From the NCBI GenBank assembly GCA_016218915.1, contig JACRCQ010000046.1, forward strand, positions 89,833 to 153,832: a DNA stretch of 64,000 bases, read 5' to 3'. Made by a program: the position numbers and the translations under genes. This stretch comes from Deltaproteobacteria bacterium. GTDB taxonomy: Bacteria; Myxococcota_A; Polyangia; Polyangiales; Polyangiaceae. Below the pieces are notes generated by a model. That model was given only the letters and a program-made list of their open reading frames with translations. It had not been told where the DNA came from and did not search any database. This document shows, one piece after another, positions 26,587-35,252 of this stretch (within the stretch, counting starts at the first letter, position 1; each line of letters starts with the position of its first letter).

Positions 26587-27677
26587 TGGCCAGCTCCTGC
26601 CAGTCCAAGACGCTCGCGCCTGTAGACTCCATTGGTGATCCGCTGGCACCACTCGCGATGCTCGAGGTACCAGGCCACGGTGGAGCCGATCCCCGTGTCG
26701 AACGTGGATCTAGGCTTCCAGCCGAGCTCTGTGCAGATCTTCTGCGGGTCGATCGCATAGCGCCGATCGTGGCCTGGACGATCGGCCACGAACTTGATCA
26801 GCTCGCGATAGGAGCCGAGGTTGCGCGACGCCACGTCAGCGTTGGCCGACGTGGGAAGGAGGCGATCGAGGTGGTCGCAGACGGCCTGCACGATCTGGAG
26901 CGTGGTTCGCTCGTTGTGCCCGCCGATGTTGTAGCTTTCGCCAGGCACGCCCTTTTCGGACACCAGCGAGAGCGCTTCGCAGTGATCGCCCACGAAGAGC
27001 CAGTCGCGGATGTTCTTGCCGTCTCCGTAGACGGGCAGCGGCTTGCCCTCCAGGGCATTGAGGATCACCAACGGGATGAGCTTCTCCGGGAACTGGTAGG
27101 GGCCGTAGTTGTTGGAGCAGTTCGTGGTGATCGTCGGTAGGCCGTAGGTGTGGAACCACGCGCGCGTGAGGTGATCGGCGCCTGCCTTGGACGCGGCATA
27201 GGGGGAATTCGGAGCGTACTTCGTGGTCTCGGTGAAGAAGCCCTCGTCACCCAGCGAGCCGAAGACCTCGTCGGTCGAGACGTGCACGAACCGGAAGCGG
27301 TCCTTGTCCGAAGGGTCCAGGCTCATCCACAGCTCGCGGGAGGCGTCGAGCATCTCGAAGGTACCGAGCACGTTGGTGTTCACGAACGCGCGTGGGCCAT
27401 CGATGGAACGATCCACATGGGATTCGGCGGCGAGGTTGAACACGACGTGGGGGCGGTAGCGGGAGAGCGTGGACTGGACGACGGCGCGGTCGCAGATGTC
27501 GCCGTGGACGAAGTGGAATCGAGGGTTGTCGGCCACAGGGGCGAGGTTGTCGAGATTGCCGGCATAGGTGAGCGAATCGATCACGATCACTTCGACGTGA
27601 GCATCTGCGAGCAGGAGGTGCACCAGGTTGGAGCCGATGAAGCCGGCCCCGCCGGTCACAACGCAGGTCTTTTTCAT
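26583..27677 (-). CDS. rfbB: dTDP-glucose 4,6-dehydratase
   Basis: A 364-residue extended short-chain dehydrogenase. The start at 27677 is chosen because MKKTCVVTGGAGFIGSNLV opens the NAD-binding Rossmann fold; GGAAAGA lies upstream. Conserved parts include the TGGAGFIG Gly motif, HLAAESHVDRSI-type segment (FNLAAESHVDRSI), STDEVFGSLG and the catalytic YAASKAGAD, followed by TNCSNNYGPYQFPEKLIP. It converts dTDP-glucose to dTDP-4-keto-6-deoxyglucose in the cytoplasm. It is the first gene of the unit rfbB-rfbA-rfbC, transcribed away from the glycosyltransferase-methyltransferase gene at 28057. Confidence 0.95.
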   Translation of the reverse strand: MKKTCVVTGGAGFIGSNLVHLLLADAHVEVIVIDSLTYAGNLDNLAPVADNPRFHFVHGDICDRAVVQSTLSRYRPHVVFNLAAESHVDRSIDGPRAFVNTNVLGTFEMLDASRELWMSLDPSDKDRFRFVHVSTDEVFGSLGDEGFFTETTKYAPNSPYAASKAGADHLTRAWFHTYGLPTITTNCSNNYGPYQFPEKLIPLVILNALEGKPLPVYGDGKNIRDWLFVGDHCEALSLVSEKGVPGESYNIGGHNERTTLQIVQAVCDHLDRLLPTSANADVASRNLGSYRELIKFVADRPGHDRRYAIDPQKICTELGWKPRSTFDTGIGSTVAWYLEHREWCQRITNGVYRRERLGLAGAGQ

Positions 27678-28056
27678 GGGTCTTTCCGTAGCAAGTAGTG
27701 GGCCATACCGTCGCAGCCGCCCTGGCAAGGATAGCCGTCCCTGCGCCCTTGGCTGAGGAAATTCTTCAAGCGCCTGCAAGCTCGCGTGCGTGGTGACTCC
27801 TCCGCAAGCTCGAGCGTTGGCGTGCAACGTGCAATCCCTGAGCTCGTTGCCAGCTCATCGTGCCGCAGACCGTCACCAAGCCCACGTGTGGAGCACGGGC
27901 CAGGGGACCAGCTTGTGCCTGGCTCGCTTTCCATACTATGCGTCGGTCCTCGGAGGCTTGAAGACGGTGAGCTTGTCGGTCCTCGTCGCGTGGCGGTGGG
28001 TAGCTGCGGTCGGCGGACGCTTGTTGACGTAAGTGCCGTGCTACAAAGGGATCGCG
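27678..28056. other. Divergent intergenic region between rfbB and the GT-methyltransferase gene
   Basis: This is 379 nt without a gene that I can support. A TACTAT at 27934-27939 with TTGTGC 15 nt upstream could be a weak promoter for the + strand. No clear promoter for rfbB was found. Short frames here are shadows without coding character. Confidence 0.45.
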
Positions 28057-29688
28057 ATGCCCGAACCATCCAGGGTCTCAGTCGTCATCGTCTCCTACAA
28101 CCGCTCGGCTGACCTGCGCCTCGCCATCGAGGCTGTCGTGCGCAGCGCCTGGCCCGACAAGGAGATCATCGTCGTGGACAATGCTTCCACAGACGATGCG
28201 GCGCAGGTCGCCGCCTCGTTTGGCGAGGTGAAGCTGATCCGCAACGAGACCAACACCGGCTTCGCCGAGGGGTGCAACATCGGGCTGGCGCACGCGACCG
28301 GGGAGTTCGTGGCGCTGGTGAACAACGACGCTGTGATCGAGGACAGCTGGATCGAGCAGACGGCTGGGTTTCTGCAGGCCCGACCTGAAGCGGCAGCGGT
28401 GGGCACGCGGACGTACTTCTGGGACGACGCAAACCCGCTGGGCAACCGGGACAACGGCTTTTACGGATACACGAAGGTCGATCCGGAGACCGGGTTCAAC
28501 CAGCCCACGGTGAGCCAGGACGACGAGGAGCGCGAGGTCGCGACATTGTCGGGCGCGGTGGTGATGATACGGCGCAAGGCGATTGACGATGCGGGAGCAC
28601 CGTTCCTCGAGCCGACATTCTTCGCGTACTACGAGGAGACGGACTTTTTCGCGCGGGCGATACGCAAGGGCTGGCGCCTGTACTACCGATCGTCGCCCGT
28701 GTCGTGGCATCGTGTGCGCGCATCGACGGCCTCGCAGCCGTACGCCTACTACTACTGGATGGCGCGAAATCGCCTGTTGTACGCGTACCGGAACTTCGAC
28801 GAGGCGCAGCTGCAAAGGGTGCTTCGGGATGCCTGGCTCGATGCTTGGTCGATCAAGCTCCGCGGCCCGCTCGGCAAGCGCATGGGCGACAAGCTCAAGG
28901 CCAAGCGCGACGCGTACCGGTGGGTGAGCGAGCACAAGGAGCTGCTTCAATCCCAGCGAAGCGAGGTCATGGCAAAGGGGGGCTCGTACAACCAGCGGGT
29001 CCGGGAGATCGAGTCGCGCGCAGGCTACTACGGCTACTGCCGTCCTGAGGTTGCCGCGCTGGTTCCGCCAGATGCCAGCTGCATCGTGGATGTGGGCTGC
29101 GGGGCAGGCGCGCTCGGACGGAGCATCAAGGCACAGCGTCCGAATGCGCAGGTACGCGGGATCGAGCCGGTGGCGTCGCAGGCGCAGCGTGCGCGCAAGG
29201 CGCTTGATGACGTATTCGTGGGTGGGTTGGAAGCAGGGCTGCCGCAAGGCTGGCCTCGCCCCGACTGCGTGGTCTTTGCGGACGTGCTCGAGCACGTGGT
29301 GGATCCGTGGAGTGCGCTCAAGACCTGGCGAGAGGCCCTCAAGCCAGGTGGGACCGTGGTGATCAGCCTGCCCAACGCTGCGCATCGCGAGGTCATGGGC
29401 GAGCTGATCAGCGGGCGGCTGCGGTACAAGGACGCAGGCGTGCTGGATCGGACGCACCTGCGATTCTTCACGCGCGACACGGCGGTTGAGCTCGTGGAGC
29501 AGGCAGGCTTCCGGCTCAAGGAGATCCGCCGCGTGATCGACATGCCGCGTCGTGGCTGGAAGGCGCCGATCGCCTGGTGGGCGGAGCAGCGGAGCCGCAA
29601 CGAGCAGGTCCACCGGCAGCGGGCGCTGGTCGACACGATCCAGGACTTGTGCACGGTGCAGTTCCTGCTGGTCGGGGAGCGGCCGTGA
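28057..29688 (+). CDS. Family 2 glycosyltransferase fused to a SAM methyltransferase
   Basis: A 543-residue protein from ATG 28057 after AAAGGGA. Residues 1-240 are a GT-A family 2 transferase: VSVVIVSYNRSADLRLAIEA, IIVVDNASTDDAAQ, NTGFAEGCNIGLAHATGEF, ALVNNDAVIED and the acceptor-side YYEETDFFARAIRKGWRL. From about residue 342 a class I methyltransferase starts: CIVDVGCGAGALGRSI (motif I), VVFADVLEHVVDPWSAL (motif II region), LKPGGTVVISLPN and HLRFFTRDTAVELVEQAGF. The two activities in one chain suggest addition of a sugar followed by O-methylation or capping of the polymer. It overlaps the next glycosyltransferase by 4 nt (GTGA). Confidence 0.88.
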   Translation: MPEPSRVSVVIVSYNRSADLRLAIEAVVRSAWPDKEIIVVDNASTDDAAQVAASFGEVKLIRNETNTGFAEGCNIGLAHATGEFVALVNNDAVIEDSWIEQTAGFLQARPEAAAVGTRTYFWDDANPLGNRDNGFYGYTKVDPETGFNQPTVSQDDEEREVATLSGAVVMIRRKAIDDAGAPFLEPTFFAYYEETDFFARAIRKGWRLYYRSSPVSWHRVRASTASQPYAYYYWMARNRLLYAYRNFDEAQLQRVLRDAWLDAWSIKLRGPLGKRMGDKLKAKRDAYRWVSEHKELLQSQRSEVMAKGGSYNQRVREIESRAGYYGYCRPEVAALVPPDASCIVDVGCGAGALGRSIKAQRPNAQVRGIEPVASQAQRARKALDDVFVGGLEAGLPQGWPRPDCVVFADVLEHVVDPWSALKTWREALKPGGTVVISLPNAAHREVMGELISGRLRYKDAGVLDRTHLRFFTRDTAVELVEQAGFRLKEIRRVIDMPRRGWKAPIAWWAEQRSRNEQVHRQRALVDTIQDLCTVQFLLVGERP

Positions 29689-30428
29689 GCCAGCGGGCAC
29701 CGCTCGTCTCCATCATCATCCCGTGCTTCAACTATGCGCGGTACCTGGGTGCAGCGATCGAGACCGCCCGCGCCCAGACCCATCGCAACGTGGAAGTGAT
29801 CGTGGTGGACGATGGGTCGAGCGACGACAGCCGTCAGGTTGCGCAGAAGTACCCTGTCAAGCTCCTGGTCCAGGAGAACGCTGGCGTGGCAAGGGCGCGC
29901 AATCATGGCGCAGCCGAAGCGCGCGGCGAGCTGTTCGTGTTCCTCGATGCGGATGACGAGCTGGAGCCGGTCTACGTGGAGCGGTGCCTTTGCGCGTTGG
30001 AAGGAGCAGGGGCGAGGGCCGCCTATGCCTACACGCAGATGCGCTACTTCGGGGATCGGGACGGCGTTCACGAGTCCGGCCCTTTCTCGCGAAAGCGCAT
30101 CCTGCGCGGCAACCTGGTCAATGCTTCGGCGCTGGTGAAGCGATCCGCGTTCGAGCATGCGGGCGGCTTCAGCAAGGCCTGGCGCGTGGGGTGGGAAGAC
30201 TGCGAGCTGTGGGTGCGGATGTACTCTCTCGGCTACGAGGGCGTGTTCGTACCGGAGCCGTTGATCCGCTATCGGCAGCATGGCAAGAGCCGCAACGCGC
30301 TGAGCCGGAGCGAGCTGCGAGCGCTCGACTGGCGGCTTTGGTGGTCGTACCCGAAGCTGTACTGGCCGAGGCTGCTGCGCCACCCGTTCAAGCTCGCGCA
30401 ATCCCTGGTTCGCCCGCCGGATCGCTAG
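29685..30428 (+). CDS. Glycosyltransferase family 2
   Basis: A 247-residue protein starting at GTG 29685, overlapping the stop of the preceding gene (GTGA). GGGGAG seven bases upstream supports it. The GT-A signature is complete: LVSIIIPCFNYARYLGAAI, VIVVDDGSSDDSRQVA, ENAGVARARNHGAAEARGEL, VFLDADDELEP (the DxD metal-binding motif as DADD) and GWEDCELWVRMYSLGYEG. The end is basic and short, without membrane segments. It acts in the cytoplasm on an unknown acceptor and is co-translated with the GT-methyltransferase, so both probably build the same glycan. It converges on the flippase gene, with 5 nt between stops. Confidence 0.88.
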   Translation: MSQRAPLVSIIIPCFNYARYLGAAIETARAQTHRNVEVIVVDDGSSDDSRQVAQKYPVKLLVQENAGVARARNHGAAEARGELFVFLDADDELEPVYVERCLCALEGAGARAAYAYTQMRYFGDRDGVHESGPFSRKRILRGNLVNASALVKRSAFEHAGGFSKAWRVGWEDCELWVRMYSLGYEGVFVPEPLIRYRQHGKSRNALSRSELRALDWRLWWSYPKLYWPRLLRHPFKLAQSLVRPPDR

Positions 30429-30433
30429 CCTGG

Positions 30434-31930
30434 CTACTGCTTCTTCTTCGGGATGATCGACAGGGCGTCCTTGATCGCCGAGCGATCGAGCAGCGCGACG
30501 ATGCCGGCAAACAGCAGCACGAGCGCCGCGATGCCGCCGATGATGCCTGCCCAGCTGTTCGCCCACGGGCTCACGAGATAGCGTCCGGCCGCCCAGACCG
30601 CGCAGCCGCCGACGACCGAAGCGCGCACGCGCGGCCAGATCTTCGCATTGGGAATCAGCTTCACGAGCACGATGATCACGGCGAGGTTGCCTGCGACCAC
30701 GTGGACCGTGTAGCCGCCGACGAAGCCGAGCAGGCCCCACTTCGGCGTGGTCAGCGGCACCACCATCCAGTTGAGCGCGGTCCAGCCGATTGCGAGACGA
30801 GAGAAGACCTTGGGCTTCCCTGCTGCGTCCAGCGCGGATGCTACCAGTGGCGACAGGAATCCGATCGAGATGGCACCCGCGTAGATGTAGAGCAGCGGGA
30901 CTGCGTCGATCCACTTGTCGGTCAGCCACACGTGGACGATGTTCCGGCCGAGGCCGAGCAGCAGGCCCACGAAGAACAGGGTGCCGAGGGCGCAGATCTG
31001 TACGGAGCGCGCGAGCGTGGCAGCGAACAGCTCCTTGTCGCCGTGCAGGCGGGCGAAGAGCGGGAACGTGACCCGCGCCATGATCTCGACGAGACGCAAG
31101 GGGAAGAAGGCGATGTTCTGCGCCTGGCCGATCACGCCAACCGCAGCCATGCCGAGCACCCGTCCGGCGTAGACCGGCATGGTGGCGCCATTGACGAAGC
31201 CGATCACGTTCTTGAGCTGGAAGGGGATGCCAAAGGCGATGATAGGGCGAAGCAGCTTCCAATCGAACGCGATGCTGGGGCGCCAGGGGCTCATGACGAA
31301 AGCCGCGATCACGCCTACGAACCCCTGGATGAGCACGCCGATGATCAGGGCCCAGACGCGGAAGCCGAGGAACGCGAAGATGGTCGCCCCGAGGTAGAAT
31401 CCCACGCTCAGCAGCACCTCGAGGATCGCGAGCCGTCCGAACTTCAGGTAGCGCTCCATCATGATGCTCGGCACCACGCGCAGCGAGGTGAGGAGCAGCG
31501 ACAGGGAGATGGCACGCATCAGCCAGGTGGAGCCCTCGGGCAAGTCCTTCCAGAACAGGTGCATCCAGCTGGCGGCGACGCACACGATGGCCATCACGAC
31601 CAGGGAGATGATGACCTGGAAGACCAGGACGCTCGCGAGCTCCCGCTGCGAGGGCTCCTCCTTCTTCTGGACCAGGGCTGCGCCCAGGCCGGCGTCGCCG
31701 AAGAAAAGGAAGAAGGTCAGCACGAACTGCAGCGTGGTGAACACGCCGAAGTCGCTCTTCTCGAGCAGGCGCGCGAGTACGATGGTGCCGCCGAAGACCA
31801 CGAACTGGAGCACGACGGTGCGCGCGATCATCGCGATCACGCCGAGCACCGCGCGTCGCTTCATCACGTCCGCGTTGACGGTCTCCGCGGGCTTGTCGCC
31901 CGGCACCTCGTCCACCGAGCCCTCGGTCAT
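30434..31930 (-). CDS. Wzx-type polysaccharide flippase (MATE/PST-like)
   Basis: A 498-residue polytopic membrane protein with 12-14 hydrophobic segments, including RTVVLQFVVFGGTIVLARLL, FVLTFFLFFGDAGLGAALVQ, VFQVIISLVVMAIVCVAAS and IIAFGIPFQLKNVIGFVNG. The opening (LARLLEKSDFGVFTTLQFV) and the charged loops match the oligosaccharide flippase family that moves lipid-linked repeat units or O-antigen across the inner membrane. The N-terminal 25 residues are acidic and soluble. It is the last gene of GT2-rfbD-flippase on the - strand, 27 nt after rfbD. No polymerase (Wzy) is encoded in the window, so the polymer may be completed elsewhere. Confidence 0.85.
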   Translation of the reverse strand: MTEGSVDEVPGDKPAETVNADVMKRRAVLGVIAMIARTVVLQFVVFGGTIVLARLLEKSDFGVFTTLQFVLTFFLFFGDAGLGAALVQKKEEPSQRELASVLVFQVIISLVVMAIVCVAASWMHLFWKDLPEGSTWLMRAISLSLLLTSLRVVPSIMMERYLKFGRLAILEVLLSVGFYLGATIFAFLGFRVWALIIGVLIQGFVGVIAAFVMSPWRPSIAFDWKLLRPIIAFGIPFQLKNVIGFVNGATMPVYAGRVLGMAAVGVIGQAQNIAFFPLRLVEIMARVTFPLFARLHGDKELFAATLARSVQICALGTLFFVGLLLGLGRNIVHVWLTDKWIDAVPLLYIYAGAISIGFLSPLVASALDAAGKPKVFSRLAIGWTALNWMVVPLTTPKWGLLGFVGGYTVHVVAGNLAVIIVLVKLIPNAKIWPRVRASVVGGCAVWAAGRYLVSPWANSWAGIIGGIAALVLLFAGIVALLDRSAIKDALSIIPKKKQ

Positions 31931-31957
31931 GATGGCTTCGCTCCGCAGCTGGAGCGT

Positions 31958-32836
31958 CTAGCCCGCAAGCTGGCGTGCAAGACTCGCCTCCCAACGTGGA
32001 AGCCGGAGGCCGAACCGCTGCTCGAAGCGGCTGCAGTCGAGCGGCGCGTGCGTGGGGCGCACTGCCGGAAGCGGGTACGCATCGGAGCCGATCGGCTCGA
32101 GCGTGCGCACCTTGTGCTCGGACTTGTGGGGATCGAGCTCGAGAATCCTGCGGGCCAGCTCGAAGCGGGAGCAGGATCCTGTGCCCGCGAGGTGGTAGAT
32201 GCCTCGGGCGTCGCGGAGCTGCTCGCGCACCGACGAGCGCATTGCGTAGAGCATGGCCGCTGTGGCCTGGGCCAGATCCCGGCAAAACGTCGGATTTCCC
32301 ACCTGATCGGCCACGATGCGAAGCGTGTCGCGCTCTCGTGCCAGCTTGAGGATCGCGGACACGAAGCTCTTCTTGCGAAGCGACCAGACCCAGGCCGTTC
32401 GGAGCACGATCGCGGGGGCATCGAGCTCGGAGAGCACCTGCTCGCCCCGCAGCTTCGAGCGCCCGTACTCGTTGAGCGGGTTGGGCGCGTCGTCCTCCAC
32501 GTACTCGCCCCCCTTCTTGCCGTCGAACACGAAGTCGGTCGAGTAGTGCACAAGCCCGATTCCAGCCCGCTTCGCTTCTTCGCCGAGAACGCGAACTGCC
32601 TCGGCGTTCACCTTGGCTGCGATGGCTGGATTCTTCTCAGCGCCGTCCACATCGGTGTACGCGGCCGGGTTGACGATCACGTCCGGCGCGGCATCGCGCA
32701 GCCGTGCGCGCAGCTCGGACTCGTTGGTCATGTCGAAGTCGGCCTCTGTGACAGCCGTGACCTGGGCAAAGCACTCGAGGGCGCCGCACAGTTCGTGTCC
32801 GACCTGGCCATCGGCACCGAGCAGGAAGAGTCTCAC
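31958..32836 (-). CDS. rfbD: dTDP-4-dehydrorhamnose reductase
   Basis: A 292-residue Rossmann-fold reductase that completes dTDP-L-rhamnose. The NADPH-binding start is MRLFLLGADGQVGHELCGAL, followed by VIVNPAAYTDVDGAEKNPAI, VHYSTDFVFDGKKGGEYVED and the catalytic YGRSKLRGEQ. These are the conserved RmlD segments, and the length is usual for the family. It is separated from rfbB-rfbA-rfbC by about 4 kb and on the same strand, between a glycosyltransferase and the flippase. Because of this, the pathway is complete within the window even though the genes are split. Confidence 0.93.
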   Translation of the reverse strand: MRLFLLGADGQVGHELCGALECFAQVTAVTEADFDMTNESELRARLRDAAPDVIVNPAAYTDVDGAEKNPAIAAKVNAEAVRVLGEEAKRAGIGLVHYSTDFVFDGKKGGEYVEDDAPNPLNEYGRSKLRGEQVLSELDAPAIVLRTAWVWSLRKKSFVSAILKLARERDTLRIVADQVGNPTFCRDLAQATAAMLYAMRSSVREQLRDARGIYHLAGTGSCSRFELARRILELDPHKSEHKVRTLEPIGSDAYPLPAVRPTHAPLDCSRFEQRFGLRLPRWEASLARQLAG

Positions 32837-32873
32837 GGATCCTGCAATAGCGCGGAAATCCCGGGGCGCAAAG

Positions 32874-33812
32874 TCATACGCGTTTGCGCTTGACCCAGCG
32901 TCGCTCGACGCCGCGGCGACGCTCCTTGACCATCGCGTTGACCTCGCGCCGCTCTCGGACGCTGACTTGCAGCGCCTCGGCCAGCTTGACGCCGGACTTG
33001 AGCCCGCCGTTCCAGAGCACGACGGCGACGTCGTACAGCGAGTGGTGCGCGGAGCGGGCGAGCATGCGCAGCGATGCGTTCTTGACCATGGTCCGCAGCC
33101 GGTTGGTGCGGGAGATGACGAGCATCCAAGGGCGCCCGTGACGGTCCGAGCTTCCGTGGTAGCGATGGAACACCACGGATTCAGGGACGAACTTCGCTGT
33201 CCAGCCGTTGAGCCTCGCCCGCCATCCGAGATCGAGATCCTCGTAGTACATGAAGTGCGTGCGATCGAACCAGCCGGTCTGCAGCTTGATCGAGTCGAGC
33301 ATCGCGCGCCTGTACGCTGCAGCCCCTGCGGTCGGACAGAAAATCTCCTCGGCCTTGCGGGCGGCCTCCCGGCGAAGCCCCTCGTAGCGGTCGTGACCGC
33401 GACCGGTGCGCAGCAGATCGATCCCGATGGAGTTGATCGTGTCGCGACGTTGCATGAACAGCATCAGCGATTGGAGCATTCCGCAGTTGTCGGGCGCCTC
33501 GGCTGCGGCCTTCATCAGAGCTTCGGCCCAGTCCGGCTCGGCCACGGCGTCGTTGTTGAGCATGGCCACCCACGGGCCGGTGCTCGCCACGATGCCGCGG
33601 TTGCAGGCTTCGGCAAACCCGAGGTTCTCGGTCTCCGCCAGCAGCTTGCAGCGCGGGAATCGGTCGCGAACCATCTGCGCAGACCCGTCCGTCGACCCGT
33701 TGTCGACCACGATCGTCTCGAGATCGTCGTGCGTCTGGGCTTGGAGCGACTCCAGGCAAGCAGCGAGATCCTCGCGCGAGTTCCAGTTCACCACAACCAC
33801 CGACAGCCGCAT
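32874..33812 (-). CDS. Family 2 glycosyltransferase, rhamnosyltransferase-like
   Basis: A 312-residue GT-A protein. Clear motifs are SVVVVNWNSREDLAACLESL, ETIVVDNGSTDGSAQMV, NLGFAEACNRGIVASTGP, VAMLNNDAVAEPDW and the acceptor region FMYYEDLDLGWRARLNGW. This pattern (NWN, DNGSTDGS, LNNDA, YYEDLDLGWR) is common in rhamnosyl- and related dTDP-sugar transferases, and the gene is next to rfbD, so rhamnose transfer is a reasonable inference but not proven. The C-terminal 60 residues are Arg/Lys-rich, which could favour binding to membrane. It begins a unit with rfbD and the flippase; the divergent neighbour at 33959 is a regulator. Confidence 0.85.
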   Translation of the reverse strand: MRLSVVVVNWNSREDLAACLESLQAQTHDDLETIVVDNGSTDGSAQMVRDRFPRCKLLAETENLGFAEACNRGIVASTGPWVAMLNNDAVAEPDWAEALMKAAAEAPDNCGMLQSLMLFMQRRDTINSIGIDLLRTGRGHDRYEGLRREAARKAEEIFCPTAGAAAYRRAMLDSIKLQTGWFDRTHFMYYEDLDLGWRARLNGWTAKFVPESVVFHRYHGSSDRHGRPWMLVISRTNRLRTMVKNASLRMLARSAHHSLYDVAVVLWNGGLKSGVKLAEALQVSVRERREVNAMVKERRRGVERRWVKRKRV

Positions 33813-33958
33813 GCTTCACCTCGAACCCCGACGCTCCCAAGCATCGGAGCGGTCCACGGGCAGCATCCTAGCGCGTCAGTAGGAAATTGGAGTGCTCGAT
33901 GCAGATTCCACGCAACCGATCGCCCCCTTGTCCGATGGGGGGACAAGGAGGCTTCACC

Positions 33959-35230
33959 ATGTTCGAAGCGTCGAGAATCGAGCCGGCAACCGGGACCGTC
34001 GAAATTCCCCGGGAGCCTCGATCCAAGGTCTTTTGCCTGGAGGTCGGACAGAGCGATCGACAGGATTCGGTCGGGGTCATCGATGGCTGCTCGGTCGTGC
34101 TGGGTACGGGCGCCGGATGCGACGTGGTTCTCAAGGACAGGACCGTGAGCAACCGGCATTGCGTCGTGCGGTGCAAGGGTGGTCGCCTTTGGGTGGAGGA
34201 CGCCGGCTCCCGAAATGGGGTCTACGTGGGAGGCGCGCGGGTCCAAAGCGCCCAGCTCGCTCCAGGGGCCTGCTTCGTCGTCGGTCACTGCACCATCGCC
34301 GTGCGCGCCAGCAACGATGCTCCACCGCCGATCGAGCAGGGTGGAGACTGCCTTCCTCGCATGGTTGGACGCTCCCCTGCCATGATGCGCGTGGCGAGCC
34401 AGGTTCGCAGGCTCGCTCCCCTGTCGGTGCCGGTTCTCGTGCGGGGTGCCACGGGCACCGGCAAGGATCTCGTTGCAAGGGCGTTGCATGAGCTGAGCCC
34501 TCGCGCTTCGAGACCCTACGTTGCGTTGAATGCAGGCGCGCTCGCCAAGGACCTCGCATCCGCGGAGCTGTTCGGTCACGACAGGGGCGCCTTCACCGGC
34601 GCCCACATCCGTCGCGACGGCGCCTTCGTGGCAGCGGACGGAGGGACGCTGTTCCTCGATGAGATCGGGGAGCTGTCGCCGGACGTTCAGGTGAGGTTGC
34701 TCAGGACACTCGAGGATGGGGAAGTGCGTCCCGTCGGAGCCGGCACGCCCATCAAGGTCAACGTGCGCATCGTGGCAGCGACCTGGGCCCCCCTGGAGCA
34801 GCTCGTGGAGCAGGGAGGATTCAGGGAGGATCTGTACCACCGGCTCGCGGTGGGAATGCTCAGCATGCCTTCTCTCGCGGAGCGACGCAGCGACATCAGC
34901 GCGCTGGTCGAGCACTTCCTGAAGCAGTGCGAGGCAGAGGTCGGGCCGAGGCGCATCTCGTCGGCCGCGATCGGCTGCCTGGCGGCCCAGCGGTGGCCAG
35001 GCAACGTCCGCCAGCTCAAGAACATCGTCTGGCGCGCGGCCATGCTCGCACGCTCGGAGACGATCGCAGCATCTGACGTCGAGTTCGCAATCCACGAGCT
35101 ACCGGCTGGCACGCTCCGGATGTCAAAGGCGTCGGCAATTGCGCTGGTGCAGTCGTGCGAAGGCAGGGTCGCCAAGGCGGCCAAGATGTGCGGCGTACCG
35201 CGATCGACGTTCCGAGGTTGGATCCGATGA
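33959..35230 (+). CDS. Sigma-54-dependent activator with N-terminal FHA domain
   Basis: A 423-residue regulator from ATG 33959, fixed by AAGGAGG (33945-33951) at 7-nt spacing; an earlier in-frame start lacks such a site. The FHA domain spans residues 22-115 (TVSNRHCVVR, GSRNGVYVGG), so it should sense a phosphothreonine. Then follows an AAA+ domain: Walker A is GATGTGKD (usual GETGTGKE), the sigma-54-contacting loop GAFTGA is intact, Walker B is GGTLFLDEIGEL, and R-finger region and GNVRQL are present. The end is a Fis-like helix-turn-helix (AAKMCGVPRSTFRGW). There is no receiver domain. Its target promoter was not found. Confidence 0.9.
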   Translation: MFEASRIEPATGTVEIPREPRSKVFCLEVGQSDRQDSVGVIDGCSVVLGTGAGCDVVLKDRTVSNRHCVVRCKGGRLWVEDAGSRNGVYVGGARVQSAQLAPGACFVVGHCTIAVRASNDAPPPIEQGGDCLPRMVGRSPAMMRVASQVRRLAPLSVPVLVRGATGTGKDLVARALHELSPRASRPYVALNAGALAKDLASAELFGHDRGAFTGAHIRRDGAFVAADGGTLFLDEIGELSPDVQVRLLRTLEDGEVRPVGAGTPIKVNVRIVAATWAPLEQLVEQGGFREDLYHRLAVGMLSMPSLAERRSDISALVEHFLKQCEAEVGPRRISSAAIGCLAAQRWPGNVRQLKNIVWRAAMLARSETIAASDVEFAIHELPAGTLRMSKASAIALVQSCEGRVAKAAKMCGVPRSTFRGWIR

Positions 35231-35252
35231 GGGAGGCAGGAACGCGCGAGGG

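Noticed and set aside
29034..32285. A 1083-codon - frame and, overlapping, a 969-codon + frame
   Set aside because: Both run across real glycosyltransferase, flippase and rfbD genes in other frames; Arg/Ala-rich composition without domains.
33813..33958. Sigma-54 promoter near the FHA activator
   Set aside because: No TGGCAC-N5-TTGC element with proper spacing was found here or in the other divergent regions that I read.
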